Of a DNA stretch of 64,000 nt, positions 18,287-26,106 are shown one piece after another. The position numbers and the translations under genes are program-made. Numbering within the stretch: the first letter of the stretch is position 1; the number at the start of each line of letters is the position of its first letter. A model generated the notes under the pieces. The model did not search any database. It was given only the letters and a program-made list of their open reading frames with translations, and had not been told where the DNA came from. Origin of the DNA: Bacteroidota bacterium. GTDB taxonomy: Bacteria > Bacteroidota > Bacteroidia > Chitinophagales > BACL12. The stretch spans positions 124,001 to 188,000 of the forward strand of contig JADKEK010000006.1 of the NCBI GenBank assembly GCA_016718035.1, read 5' to 3'.

Positions 18287-19825
18287 TTAAATGCGGGTTG
18301 CAGGTTTATGTTTAAGGCGATTAAGCACCTTTTCCCATAATATTTCGTAAGGGATGATTTCCCATTCGTTAACCATGTTGTTACCGTTTGGATCACCTTC
18401 CTGCATTTTGCGTAAATACCTTTGCGCCATTTGTTTGGTGCGGTCATACACAAAATCTTCCTTCACCATAGTGAGCAACATTTTTAAGAAACAGCTACTG
18501 CGGTATGAGTCGTCTTTGCGTAGGTAGCGACTGCAATAAACATTTAGTGCTTCCGAACGATTGATGATACCGGTGAGCTCACCTTTTTCGAGCATGTAAA
18601 TTATTTGAATTACCAGGATAGATACATTGTAGCCTTTTTTATCCTTAGTAAAATTCGGTACCTCATTCAGGAATTTCAACAAACGGAATTTCCGGTTCGT
18701 AGGGTCGCTGGCTAATAAGTCGCGATCAAGGTTTTCGGTTTCGAAAATATAGTTGATATATGATTCGAAAATTTTCCATTTCTCTTTGCGCTCTTCGCTG
18801 GTATAAACGAAACGCGGGTGATTAACCACTTTAATAAATATACCTGCAGCATTGATGTAATTTTCGGTATGCATGGCAAGTAAAAAGTAGTATTCGAGGA
18901 ATATAAACCAGTTGTTACTTCCTTCAGCAACCAGGTCGAGACATTTTTCTGCATTCATGCGACCATTTTCATAATCGCGGAGTTGCAGGTACGAACTGAT
19001 TTTAATTAATGCGAGATTGGCAAGTTTAACTTTCTGATTAAAATTAGGATTGTCGTTTAAATATTTTTCAGCTTCCTCGCATACTTTAATTGTTTGCAGG
19101 TACTGTCCTTTAATTTGCGCCACCATTATACGAATTTGATATTTCATATAATGTAACTGATAGCTGTCGCTTTGCTCACAAAGTTTGTTTACGGCATCCA
19201 GATACTTATCTGCAGTAGATGCCAGTTCGCCTGTTGAGGCAGCACTCAATGCAAAATTGATGGTCAGGCGCTGATACATTTCTTCAGCCTTAATTTCAAA
19301 CTCTACATCACGTAATGCTTTGTTGGTTAACGCAGCATATTCTTCATATTCCTTTTCATCACCGTTTAAGCTGGCATTATTCATCAAAATGCGTGAACAA
19401 TTTAATATCATATCCGAAAAACGGTAAATAACAGCAACACCTAAAGTTTTAGCCGCAATTTTAATAGCAGCATTACGTGCACCACTGTTTAATAAAATTC
19501 TTATCTGAGCCCAGTTTTTATTGCAGGAATAATTTGCGCGGTGGTAGTCCGAAAATGAAGGGTCGTTGCTATCCAGGAAAAATAAGGTATTCAACAACCG
19601 TTTCGAAAAACGGGATTTTAACTGACGGTACTTATCATCGAGGGGAGAAGTATTATACAGAATAGCCGCAGCTTCTTCATCGGTATTAAACTTATCGTTC
19701 ACCAACCCTTCGTAAAACTCATTGAACTTACTCTCCTTACGATTCAGCAGACTTTTATCAAAAATTTCAATTTTTGATATCCGCTTTTTGGTCACAACTT
19801 TCGAAATTTCAATTAGGTTTTTCAT
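18287..19825 (-). CDS. Conserved helical (TPR-like) protein of unknown function
   Basis: 512 residues, almost wholly alpha-helical, with no signal peptide or membrane segment. Repeated helix pairs around KYEEYAALTNKALRDVEFEIKAEEMYQRL and LINLALIKISSYLQLRDYENGRMNAEKCLDL suggest a TPR-like superhelix in the middle. The N-terminus (KVVTKKRISKIEIFDKSLL) is basic. A cytoplasmic scaffold is a guess from architecture only. It is monocistronic, convergent with the DUF1501 gene and followed upstream by a long non-coding stretch. Confidence 0.75.
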   Translation of the reverse strand: MKNLIEISKVVTKKRISKIEIFDKSLLNRKESKFNEFYEGLVNDKFNTDEEAAAILYNTSPLDDKYRQLKSRFSKRLLNTLFFLDSNDPSFSDYHRANYSCNKNWAQIRILLNSGARNAAIKIAAKTLGVAVIYRFSDMILNCSRILMNNASLNGDEKEYEEYAALTNKALRDVEFEIKAEEMYQRLTINFALSAASTGELASTADKYLDAVNKLCEQSDSYQLHYMKYQIRIMVAQIKGQYLQTIKVCEEAEKYLNDNPNFNQKVKLANLALIKISSYLQLRDYENGRMNAEKCLDLVAEGSNNWFIFLEYYFLLAMHTENYINAAGIFIKVVNHPRFVYTSEERKEKWKIFESYINYIFETENLDRDLLASDPTNRKFRLLKFLNEVPNFTKDKKGYNVSILVIQIIYMLEKGELTGIINRSEALNVYCSRYLRKDDSYRSSCFLKMLLTMVKEDFVYDRTKQMAQRYLRKMQEGDPNGNNMVNEWEIIPYEILWEKVLNRLKHKPATRI

Positions 19826-20176
19826 ACTGTGTGTGCGCTTAGTTTATAGGTTCTATTCTATTCATTATGCCTGAAATTAAGGGTTCTTTACAGGGGAACC
19901 GTTTTTAAGAGGAGTGTATTGTGTCACAAACATAACAAAAATTGTGAAATCCAAACAGTATTTTATTTCTTTTTTCTACGCATTATGCACACTTTTTGAG
20001 ACTAATCAGATATTAATTCACATGTCTATTATTATTTCAAAATGTCACAGAATGACTAATTAAATATTAAAAAAAGCCATAAATGGTTAATTTAGAGGCG
20101 TTTATATATTAAAAAGTATTAAAATAAGTAGTCACAAATAATTCATTCCTGTAATGGAAGCATCATATAAGCCACT
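19826..20176. other. AT-rich non-coding stretch
   Basis: No open frame, tRNA-like fold or repeat was found here. It holds the promoter region of the helical protein gene on the minus strand and leads into the small transcript described at 20177-20362. Confidence 0.5.
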
Positions 20177-20184
20177 TACTTTTG
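20177..20184 (+). promoter_or_regulatory. Candidate -7 box (TACTTTTG) of a small transcript
   Basis: An exact TAnnTTTG match 42 nt upstream of a 22-codon frame that ends just before a terminator. No -33 TTG is evident. Confidence 0.4.
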
Positions 20185-20226
20185 ACTTCGTTAGTCATTC
20201 AGTTAACAGCCAAAACAACAATAACT

Positions 20227-20295
20227 ATGAAAAGAGAATTACCTACAAAATTTCCCGTTGGAGCTATAGTTATTATAGACAATGACGAATTATAA
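20227..20295 (+). CDS. Possible 22-residue small protein
   Basis: ATG at 20227 to TAA at 20293-20295. The peptide starts MKRELPTKFP, continues VGAIVI and ends IDNDEL. A -7 box lies upstream (20177) and a strong terminator follows 45 nt after the stop, so promoter, frame and terminator form a compact unit of about 170 nt. The peptide is not hydrophobic enough for a membrane anchor. The alternative is a non-coding RNA with a chance frame. Only conservation or expression data could decide. Confidence 0.35.
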   Translation: MKRELPTKFPVGAIVIIDNDEL

Positions 20296-20337
20296 CTTTT
20301 AGACAGTTGGTTTGTTTCATAAATTAGGTTCACGACC

Positions 20338-20362
20338 AGAAGGAGGCTTAGGCCTCCTTTCT
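20338..20362 (+). terminator. Strong Rho-independent terminator
   Basis: Perfect 7-bp stem AGGAGGC/GCCTCCT with a TTAG loop (20341-20358), extended by AGA/TCT-like pairing and followed by a T-rich tail. It ends the small transcript that begins near 20190; no larger gene is close enough upstream on this strand. Confidence 0.75.
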
Positions 20363-20525
20363 GTTTGTAGTAAGTGAAGTGAAATCCCCCAAAACCAAAG
20401 CAATCATTTACCACTCAGGTAATCAGTCGTTAAGCCCTCGGACCAACCAATTTTTACTGCATATACTGCCAGCTGCGATTTTTAACCATCCATAATTTCT
20501 CCTTCTCAATTAAACTTTAGCATTT

Positions 20526-20558
20526 AAGTTTCACTTAAGGGAAACTTTTGTATCTTTG
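20526..20558 (+). promoter_or_regulatory. Promoter and operator of the higBA-like pair
   Basis: Inverted repeat AAGTTTC (20526-20532) / GAAACTT (20541-20547) with an 8-nt spacer, immediately followed by a -7 box TATCTTTG (20551-20558). Autoregulated toxin-antitoxin operons carry such an operator for the HTH antitoxin; that use is inferred from position. Confidence 0.55.
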
Positions 20559-20562
20559 GTTT

Positions 20563-20907
20563 GTGGAGGCAGGGAAATTCAGGAGGATCGTTTTTTACAA
20601 GGATTATTTTCAGACTTTTTTTGACAAATTATCAAAGAAAGTTAAGGCCAAAATTGTGTGGACTTTCGACTTGATTGAGGAAACTCAGAGAGTACCTGAA
20701 ACTTACCTCAAGCATATTGAAGGGACAGATGGAATATTCGAAATTAGAGTTCAGTTTGGAAGTGACATCTATCGAATTTTTTGTTTTTTCGACAAGGGAA
20801 AACTTGTCATTTTAGCAAACGGGTTACAAAAGAAAACACAAAAAACACCTAAAAACGAAATTGAATTAGCAAAAAAAATAAAGGCAGAATATGAAAAAGA
20901 AAAATAA
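20563..20907 (+). CDS. higB: RelE/HigB-like toxin (Gp49 family)
   Basis: About 114 residues from a GTG at 20563. A TTG at 20548 keeps the frame open but overlaps the promoter box. The sequence RIVFYKDYFQTFFDKLSKKVKAKIVWTFDLIEETQRVPETYLKHIEGTDG is characteristic of phage-derived Gp49-like HigB toxins, followed by the beta-sheet core IFEIRVQFGSDIYRIFCFFDKGKLVILANGLQKKT. Family members are ribosome-dependent mRNA interferases. The toxin gene precedes and overlaps the antitoxin gene by 17 bp, the usual higBA order. The start is uncertain; a leaderless mRNA beginning at the GTG is possible. Confidence 0.85.
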   Translation: MEAGKFRRIVFYKDYFQTFFDKLSKKVKAKIVWTFDLIEETQRVPETYLKHIEGTDGIFEIRVQFGSDIYRIFCFFDKGKLVILANGLQKKTQKTPKNEIELAKKIKAEYEKEK

Positions 20908-21196
20908 CAATTTGACTACCCTCGAAGACTTTAAAGTGAAAAATTATGGAAAACGTGGGACCAAAAAACGAGAAGAATTAGAAGCCGGATACGAAAATTT
21001 TAAAATTGGAGTTTTACTGCTTGAGGCACGGCTTGAAAAAGGTTTAACACAAGAGCAACTTGCCGCTAAAGCCGGAACGACAAAATCATATATTTCAAAA
21101 ATTGAAAATAATATAAAAGAAGTCCGCATTTCGACACTGCAAAAAATAGTGGAGACCGGTCTCGGAGGACACCTTGAGTTATCTATTAAATTATAA
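20891..21196 (+). CDS. higA: XRE-family antitoxin (HigA-like)
   Basis: 101 residues. The C-terminal half holds a Cro/C1-type helix-turn-helix: LLEARLEKGLTQEQLAAKAGTTKSYISKIENNIKEVRISTLQKIVE (about 39-87). It is expected to bind HigB and to repress the operon at the inverted repeat near 20526. The N-terminal 35 residues (TLEDFKVKNYGKRGTKKREELEAGYENFKIG) match the toxin-binding arm common in this branch. Reading frame and overlap with higB are intact, so the pair looks functional. Confidence 0.88.
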   Translation: MKKKNNNLTTLEDFKVKNYGKRGTKKREELEAGYENFKIGVLLLEARLEKGLTQEQLAAKAGTTKSYISKIENNIKEVRISTLQKIVETGLGGHLELSIKL

Positions 21197-21295
21197 TGAA
21201 TACTGAGTAATAGCTGAATCGCCGCGCGGTAATATGTTTACTCTTGAATTTAATGTAATGTAGAATTCTTACAGTTCATTAGTCTTCATCCCGCC

Positions 21296-21309
21296 GGATG
21301 CGAGCATCC
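21296..21309. terminator. Hairpin downstream of clpX
   Basis: GGATGC/GCATCC, a 6-bp stem with a 2-nt loop, 7 bp from the clpX stop and between convergent genes. There is no T tract, so it may be an mRNA-stabilising or intergenic hairpin instead of a true terminator. Confidence 0.35.
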
Positions 21310-21315
21310 TTACTG

Positions 21316-22551
21316 TCAGCTTGCAATCTTCAACAAACTCAACTTCGACTGATTAAACTTACTCACTGCATAATCCAAAGTCAGATGAAAATCCTTAACC
21401 CCTGCATTACTTGGCAGCTCAAACATAGCATCAGTAAGTAACGCTTCACAAATAGAGCGTAAACCACGAGCACCAAGTTTAAAGTCGATGGCTTTTTCTA
21501 CGATGAAATCGAGCACAGTATCATCAATCACCAAATTGATATCCTCAATTTCGAATAATTGTTTGTATTGTTTGATGATGGCATTTTTAGGCTGAACCAG
21601 AATTGCTCTCAACACATCAGCATCCAACGGATCTAAATGAGTGAGGACCGGCAAACGACCAATCAACTCCGGTATTAATCCAAAGTTTTTTAAGTCCTGA
21701 GGAGCAATATATTGTAGTAAATTTTCACGATCGGTGGTTACATTATCGTCGTGACGTTTAAATCCGATTAATTGAGTGTCGGTTCTACGGGCAATTATTT
21801 TTTCAATACCATCAAAAGCACCACCGCAAATGAAGAGAATGTTTTGTGTATTCACCTTCACCATTTTTTGCTCCGGATGTTTTCTTCCTCCCTGTGGCGG
21901 AACCATCACTTCTGTGCCTTCCAGCATTTTTAGTAATGCCTGCTGCACACCTTCACCCGAAACATCTCTGGTGATGGAAGGGTTATCACCCTTGCGAGCA
22001 ATTTTATCTATCTCATCAATATAAACGATTCCTTTTTCGGCTGCCGCAACATCATAATTACAAACCTGTAATAAACGGGATAAGATACTTTCTACATCTT
22101 CCCCAACATAACCGGCTTCAGTAAATACGGTTGCATCAACAATGGCAAAAGGCACATTTAAAAACTTAGCAATAGAACGCGCAAGTAAGGTTTTTCCGGT
22201 TCCTGTCCTTCCAACAACCATGATATTCGACTTTTCAATCTCAACATCCTCGCTGGTTTTCTGGTTTAGGCGCTTGTAGTGGTTGTAAACGGCAACGGAA
22301 AGTATCTTCTTTGCCTCATCCTGACCAATTACATAAGTATCGAGAAATTCTTTGATGGCACGTGGCTTCATCGAGTTCGCCAAAGCGAATTTATAACGCT
22401 TCACAGGTGCGTGCAATTCCTCTTCCACCAAGGTTTGCGCCTGGCTTACACAGGTTTCACAAATATGTCCTTCTTGTCCTGCAATCAACATCTTCACCTC
22501 TTCTTTCGGGCGCAGACAAAAGGAACAATGGGCGGTTTCTTTTTTCTTCAT
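21316..22551 (-). CDS. clpX: ATP-dependent Clp protease ATP-binding subunit ClpX
   Basis: 411 residues, normal for ClpX. The N-terminal zinc-binding domain has CSFC and CETC pairs. The AAA+ core has Walker A GRTGTGKT (about 113-120), pore loop GYVGED, Walker B IVYIDEIDKI and the sensor regions. The ClpP-docking loop motif IGF is present in TQLIGFKRHD. As the unfoldase of ClpXP it threads tagged substrates into ClpP. It lies 19 bp downstream of clpP on the same strand, and tig is upstream, the widely conserved tig-clpP-clpX order. Confidence 0.98.
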   Translation of the reverse strand: MKKKETAHCSFCLRPKEEVKMLIAGQEGHICETCVSQAQTLVEEELHAPVKRYKFALANSMKPRAIKEFLDTYVIGQDEAKKILSVAVYNHYKRLNQKTSEDVEIEKSNIMVVGRTGTGKTLLARSIAKFLNVPFAIVDATVFTEAGYVGEDVESILSRLLQVCNYDVAAAEKGIVYIDEIDKIARKGDNPSITRDVSGEGVQQALLKMLEGTEVMVPPQGGRKHPEQKMVKVNTQNILFICGGAFDGIEKIIARRTDTQLIGFKRHDDNVTTDRENLLQYIAPQDLKNFGLIPELIGRLPVLTHLDPLDADVLRAILVQPKNAIIKQYKQLFEIEDINLVIDDTVLDFIVEKAIDFKLGARGLRSICEALLTDAMFELPSNAGVKDFHLTLDYAVSKFNQSKLSLLKIAS

Positions 22552-22570
22552 GTAACTTGTTCAATCAAAT

Positions 22571-23260
22571 TTACCCTTTTTTCGGGTCTTTTAACAACAC
22601 CTCGTCAATCATACCGTATTCTTTCGCTTCAGCAGAACGCATCCAATAATCACGATCGGAGTCTTTTTCTACTTTTTCGAATGGCTGACCACTATGGTTG
22701 CTGATAATATTGTATAATTCTGTTTTTAACTTCAGAATCTCTTTCAAAGTAATTTCCATATCACTTGCCTGACCCTGAGCACCACCAAGCGGTTGGTGAA
22801 TCATAACACGTGAATGCGATAAACCCGCACGTTTGCCTTTAGCACCCGCACATAATAATACAGCTGCCATTGATGCGGCAATACCGGTACAAATGGTGGC
22901 TACATCAGGTGTAATAAAATGCATGGTATCGTAAATAGCCAAACCGGAATACACAACTCCACCGGGACTATTAATATAAATCTGGATATCGCGTTTAGCA
23001 TCTACACTCGATAAAAATAATAGCTGCGCCTGAATTACATTGGCAACATAATCGTCGATAGCAGTGCCCATAAAAATGATACGGTCCATCATTAATCTTG
23101 AAAACACGTCGAGTGCCTGCGCATTCAACTGGCGTTCTTCAATAATGTATGGTGTAAAATTGGTTACATGCATACTTTGGGTTTTCATGTAACTGTCGAG
23201 CGAGTTACTGCTCATGCCCATGTGCTGGATCGCATACTTGCGAAATTCGTTATTCTGCAT
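22571..23260 (-). CDS. clpP: ATP-dependent Clp protease proteolytic subunit ClpP
   Basis: 229 residues, with an N-terminal extension before the mature domain as is usual for processed ClpP. The catalytic triad is visible: Ser130 in GIAASMAAV, His155 in VMIHQPLGG and Asp near 204 in DRDYWM. Self-compartmentalised serine protease acting with ClpX. The start codon overlaps the tig stop by 11 bp, which indicates translational coupling; internal ATGs at codons 14 and 16 are possible alternatives. Confidence 0.98.
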   Translation of the reverse strand: MQNNEFRKYAIQHMGMSSNSLDSYMKTQSMHVTNFTPYIIEERQLNAQALDVFSRLMMDRIIFMGTAIDDYVANVIQAQLLFLSSVDAKRDIQIYINSPGGVVYSGLAIYDTMHFITPDVATICTGIAASMAAVLLCAGAKGKRAGLSHSRVMIHQPLGGAQGQASDMEITLKEILKLKTELYNIISNHSGQPFEKVEKDSDRDYWMRSAEAKEYGMIDEVLLKDPKKG

Positions 23261-24626
23261 ACACTTCTTCAGTTTTGTTTAGTTGTTGAAAAGCTTCCAG
23301 GGTAGTCGGCTGTTCTTCAATAGTGATGTATTCTTTAATGACGTTAAAAAACTTCTTTTGTGCTACGCGATCGTGCATGTTTTCTACAAAAGCCTTGTCT
23401 TTTAACTGACTTTGTAAAATGTACTGCACAAAATCTTCACCCATTTGTCCGTAACTGCTGCGCACGGCAAACAACGCTTCCTGAATAATTTCGTCGTTGC
23501 TCACATTTATTTCATGCGATTTTTGCACCTCACGGTAAATTAACGATTGTTTCAATTTATTGGTAAAATCAGCAAATTCCGCTTCAAAAGTGTCAGCTGT
23601 GCTGTCTTTTTCGTTGGTCTGACTATACCATTTCCTTAAGAAGACATCCGGAAGGGGCACTTCGGTTGTATCGATTAAATATTTAAATAATTCATTCTCA
23701 AGCGAAACCTCAGTTAAACTGTCGTGATATTGCTCTATTGCAGTAGCAATTTTTTCACGCAATTCAGTCTCAGTGGCAATAGGGCCAAACTCTTTGCTGA
23801 TTTCTGTAAAGAACGCGTCGTTGATTTCTGCCGGGAACAAACGGGCAATACGGTCAACCTTAATTTCGAACTTAGGGCTGATGTTTACCACGGTTTCTTC
23901 GGTAGCCTCAGTTAAATGGAGAATATTTTTCGCCACTTTCACTTTATCTCCTTTGAAGACGATGAACAGGTCATCAATATTTTTAACATCACCGGGTTTA
24001 CCACCTAAAAATAAATTCTGATACTCATCATTCAGCATCTGAAGGTTGAAGTAGGTTTCTACATTAACACCACCATCTTTATCTGAACCATCTTCGTTTA
24101 ATTCTTTTACGTGCGCATATACTACATCGTTTTCTTCAACGCTGTCCACATCTTTGCGCTCACCATACTTGCGTACAATACGTTCAAATTCCTGGTCAAT
24201 TTCTTCCTGTTTAGCCGGAATACGGAAACGGGTTAACGATTTATTTTTATTGAGATTAATGCTCAGGTCAATAGTTGGCTGAACACCAATTTCATAAACA
24301 AATTCATATGTTTTTGTCTCGTTATAATCTACACCAAGGTCGTTTTCAACCGGCAGTGCATCACCTAATAATTCGAGATTGTTTTCTTTTAAATAAGCAT
24401 TCATTTGCTCATTTACCATTTTGTAAAGCTCATCGAGAATAACCGAATCACCATACATTTTTTTCACCATACCCATTGGCACGTGACCGGGACGGAAACC
24501 CGGAACCTGCGCTTTTTTTGAAAGGTCTTTTAATGCTTTGTCGAAACGACCACGGTAATCTTCGTTGGTAAATGTAAAACGCACCATATTGTGCTGTAAG
24601 CCTAAGTTGTCGATTGAGATATTCAC
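23250..24626 (-). CDS. tig: Trigger factor
   Basis: 458 residues. The ribosome-binding N-domain carries the signature GFRPGHVPMGMVKKMYG (about 43-59). A middle PPIase-like domain (about 155-245, TYFNLQMLNDEY...GDVKNI) is divergent from the FKBP core, as is common in Bacteroidota. The long helical C-terminal chaperone domain follows, with EVPLPDVFLRKW and HDRVAQKKFFNVIKEYI near the end. It binds nascent chains at the ribosome exit tunnel. First protein gene of the tig-clpP-clpX operon, downstream of tRNA-Leu. Confidence 0.93.
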   Translation of the reverse strand: MNISIDNLGLQHNMVRFTFTNEDYRGRFDKALKDLSKKAQVPGFRPGHVPMGMVKKMYGDSVILDELYKMVNEQMNAYLKENNLELLGDALPVENDLGVDYNETKTYEFVYEIGVQPTIDLSINLNKNKSLTRFRIPAKQEEIDQEFERIVRKYGERKDVDSVEENDVVYAHVKELNEDGSDKDGGVNVETYFNLQMLNDEYQNLFLGGKPGDVKNIDDLFIVFKGDKVKVAKNILHLTEATEETVVNISPKFEIKVDRIARLFPAEINDAFFTEISKEFGPIATETELREKIATAIEQYHDSLTEVSLENELFKYLIDTTEVPLPDVFLRKWYSQTNEKDSTADTFEAEFADFTNKLKQSLIYREVQKSHEINVSNDEIIQEALFAVRSSYGQMGEDFVQYILQSQLKDKAFVENMHDRVAQKKFFNVIKEYITIEEQPTTLEAFQQLNKTEEVYAE

Positions 24627-24682
24627 TGTTTGGAAATTATTATTGTAAAGTTATTAGAATGATTTTTCGTTCCCTTTGGTAT

Positions 24683-24719
24683 AAAAAACAGAAAGCCTGA
24701 GGACTTCAGACTTTCTGTT
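24683..24719 (-). terminator. Rho-independent terminator after tRNA-Leu
   Basis: On the minus strand, AACAGAAAG pairs with CTTTCTGTT with a partly paired interior, then a T run. It sits between the tRNA 3' end and tig, so tig needs its own promoter or relies on read-through. Confidence 0.85.
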
Positions 24720-24726
24720 GAGGTAA

Positions 24727-24811
24727 TGGTGCGGGTGGAGGGACTCGAACCCCCATGCCGTGAAGCGCCAGATCCTAAGTCTGGTATGTCTACCAATTTC
24801 ACCATACCCGC
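24727..24811 (-). tRNA. tRNA-Leu (anticodon UAG)
   Basis: An 85-nt gene read on the minus strand. The acceptor starts GCGGGTA and ends CACCCGC, followed by discriminator A and encoded CCA. The anticodon stem CCAGA/TCTGG encloses the loop CTTAGGA, giving anticodon TAG (decodes CUA/CUN). A variable arm of class II size (about GGCGCTTCACGGCATG) and a T loop TTCGAGT are present. Position 7:66 is an A-C mismatch; the other six acceptor pairs are intact. Confidence 0.97.
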
Positions 24812-24898
24812 TTTTGTTTTTGGATGTCAATATTGATTTAAAATCAAATAAAGAACACGCTTTTTGCCCGACAACCGGGTCCATTTTAAAAAGAGATG

Positions 24899-24906
24899 CA
24901 AAGGTA
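24899..24906 (-). promoter_or_regulatory. Candidate -7 box (TACCTTTG) for tRNA-Leu
   Basis: Read on the minus strand this is an exact TAnnTTTG, about 88 nt upstream of the tRNA. No -33 TTG is seen, so confidence is moderate to low. Confidence 0.4.
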
Positions 24907-25008
24907 AGAAAAATATGTGGGAATTTGTTGTGGTTGAACGCTATTTAATAGAGGTTATTAAATGTATCTGATATGCCCGTATTTGAGCGTGAAACAATAG
25001 TAATTGGT

Positions 25009-25036
25009 TGTCACTTAGGTGGTTAAGTAAGTGACA
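25009..25036. promoter_or_regulatory. Perfect 9-bp inverted repeat upstream of the phosphoesterase gene
   Basis: TGTCACTTA (25009-25017) and TAAGTGACA (25028-25036) with a 10-nt spacer, 85 bp before the start at 25121. The size and symmetry fit an operator for a dimeric regulator; it is also near the tRNA promoter on the other strand. The regulator is unknown. Confidence 0.4.
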
Positions 25037-25120
25037 GCACACTTGCAAGCCGCAATGGGCTAATGTCCCGGGCGTCTATTGGCATTGCTGAATGTTACTT
25101 TTTCGTTACCTTTACTTTTA

Positions 25121-25990
25121 ATGAAAGTAGTGGTAAAACTATGTGTATTGCTGGCTTTAATCAATATTGCCTGTGGTAAACCTAATGTACCCGATTCCCC
25201 ATTTCCGGCTTACGACCATATCGTAGTGGTGTTTTTCGAAAACCATGAATTCGATTCAGTTATCAATTGCCCTGATGCCTATTATTTTAAAGAGCTCATC
25301 AGCGACCCGCATACTGCCCTTTTCACGCACAGCTACGCACTTACTCATCCCAGTCAGCCGAATTATATCATGTTTTTTTCCGGTGAAAATCAGGGGGTGA
25401 CTACCACAGACCGGCCACCAACCTCATTTACCACACCTAATCTGGCAGCGCAATTGGTGGACAGTGGTTATACGTTTGTCACCTATAGCGAAGGTTTACC
25501 TTACCCCGGTTTCGACGGCGATACGTATGGACGATATGCCCGCAAACACAATCCGGTGGCCAATTGGATGGGTCCGCTAAAAAATCAGGTGGATTCGGCG
25601 CTCAACCAGCCATTTACGGCCTTTCCGACCAATTATAACGAGTTGCCAACCATCAGTTTTGTGGTGCCCGACCTCGATAACGACATGCATGATGGACCCA
25701 TATCACTCGGTGATGCCTGGTTGCGCACCAACCTCGGCGCCTATGCCGAATGGGCAAAAACAAATAATAGTTTATTGATAGTCACCTTCGACGAAGGCAA
25801 TTACGAACCCGATGGCAACCATATAGTCACCTTCTTCACCGGCGATCATATTGTTGGAGGTAGTTACGATGAAATAATTAATCACTATTCCGTTTTACGC
25901 ACCCTGCAAGACATCTACAACCTCCCGCACTGCGGCAACACCAAAACCCATTACCCCATCCAGTCAGTATTCGAAGAAAGGGAACGCTGA
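25121..25990 (+). CDS. Exported phosphoesterase (PF04185, acid phosphatase/phospholipase C-like)
   Basis: About 289 residues from the ATG at 25121, which starts a signal sequence (MKVVVKLCVLLALINIAC); the Cys could be lipidated although the lipobox is not ideal. The N-terminal YDHIVVVFFENHEFD is the metal-binding start of the family, followed by LTHPSQPNYIMFFSGENQG with the predicted catalytic and Asn residues, and a C-terminal LLIVTFDEGNYEPDGNHIVTFFTGDHIV with Asp/His ligands. Such enzymes hydrolyse phosphate esters or phospholipids in the periplasm or outside. The target cannot be read. Confidence 0.88.
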   Translation: MKVVVKLCVLLALINIACGKPNVPDSPFPAYDHIVVVFFENHEFDSVINCPDAYYFKELISDPHTALFTHSYALTHPSQPNYIMFFSGENQGVTTTDRPPTSFTTPNLAAQLVDSGYTFVTYSEGLPYPGFDGDTYGRYARKHNPVANWMGPLKNQVDSALNQPFTAFPTNYNELPTISFVVPDLDNDMHDGPISLGDAWLRTNLGAYAEWAKTNNSLLIVTFDEGNYEPDGNHIVTFFTGDHIVGGSYDEIINHYSVLRTLQDIYNLPHCGNTKTHYPIQSVFEERER

Positions 25991-26099
25991 TTGAACGGAT
26001 TGAACGGGTTTTGACGGATTTTTTATTAAAAAAACGTTGTTTTTTAAACTTAATATAATTATCCGTTCTTATCCGTTAAATCTGTTCAATCCGTGTTCC
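25981..26099. terminator. Imperfect 39-bp inverted repeat, bidirectional terminator candidate
   Basis: Arms 25981-26019 and 26061-26099 align as reverse complements over 39 nt with scattered mismatches (shared core ATCCGT...GTTCAAT...GTTCC). The loop contains an A/T stem AAAAAAC-GTT-GTTTTTT. It fills the gap between convergent genes and overlaps the end of the phosphoesterase frame by a few codons, so it can terminate both transcripts. Confidence 0.65.
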
Positions 26100-26106
26100 T
26101 TTTCAA

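Noticed and set aside
22279..22704. Plus-strand frames opposite clpX and clpP
   Set aside because: Antisense to highly conserved genes, with low-complexity translations and no family resemblance.
24623..24884. Two overlapping minus-strand frames across the tRNA-Leu gene
   Set aside because: They translate the tRNA and its terminator; no protein features, and the tRNA fold explains the sequence.
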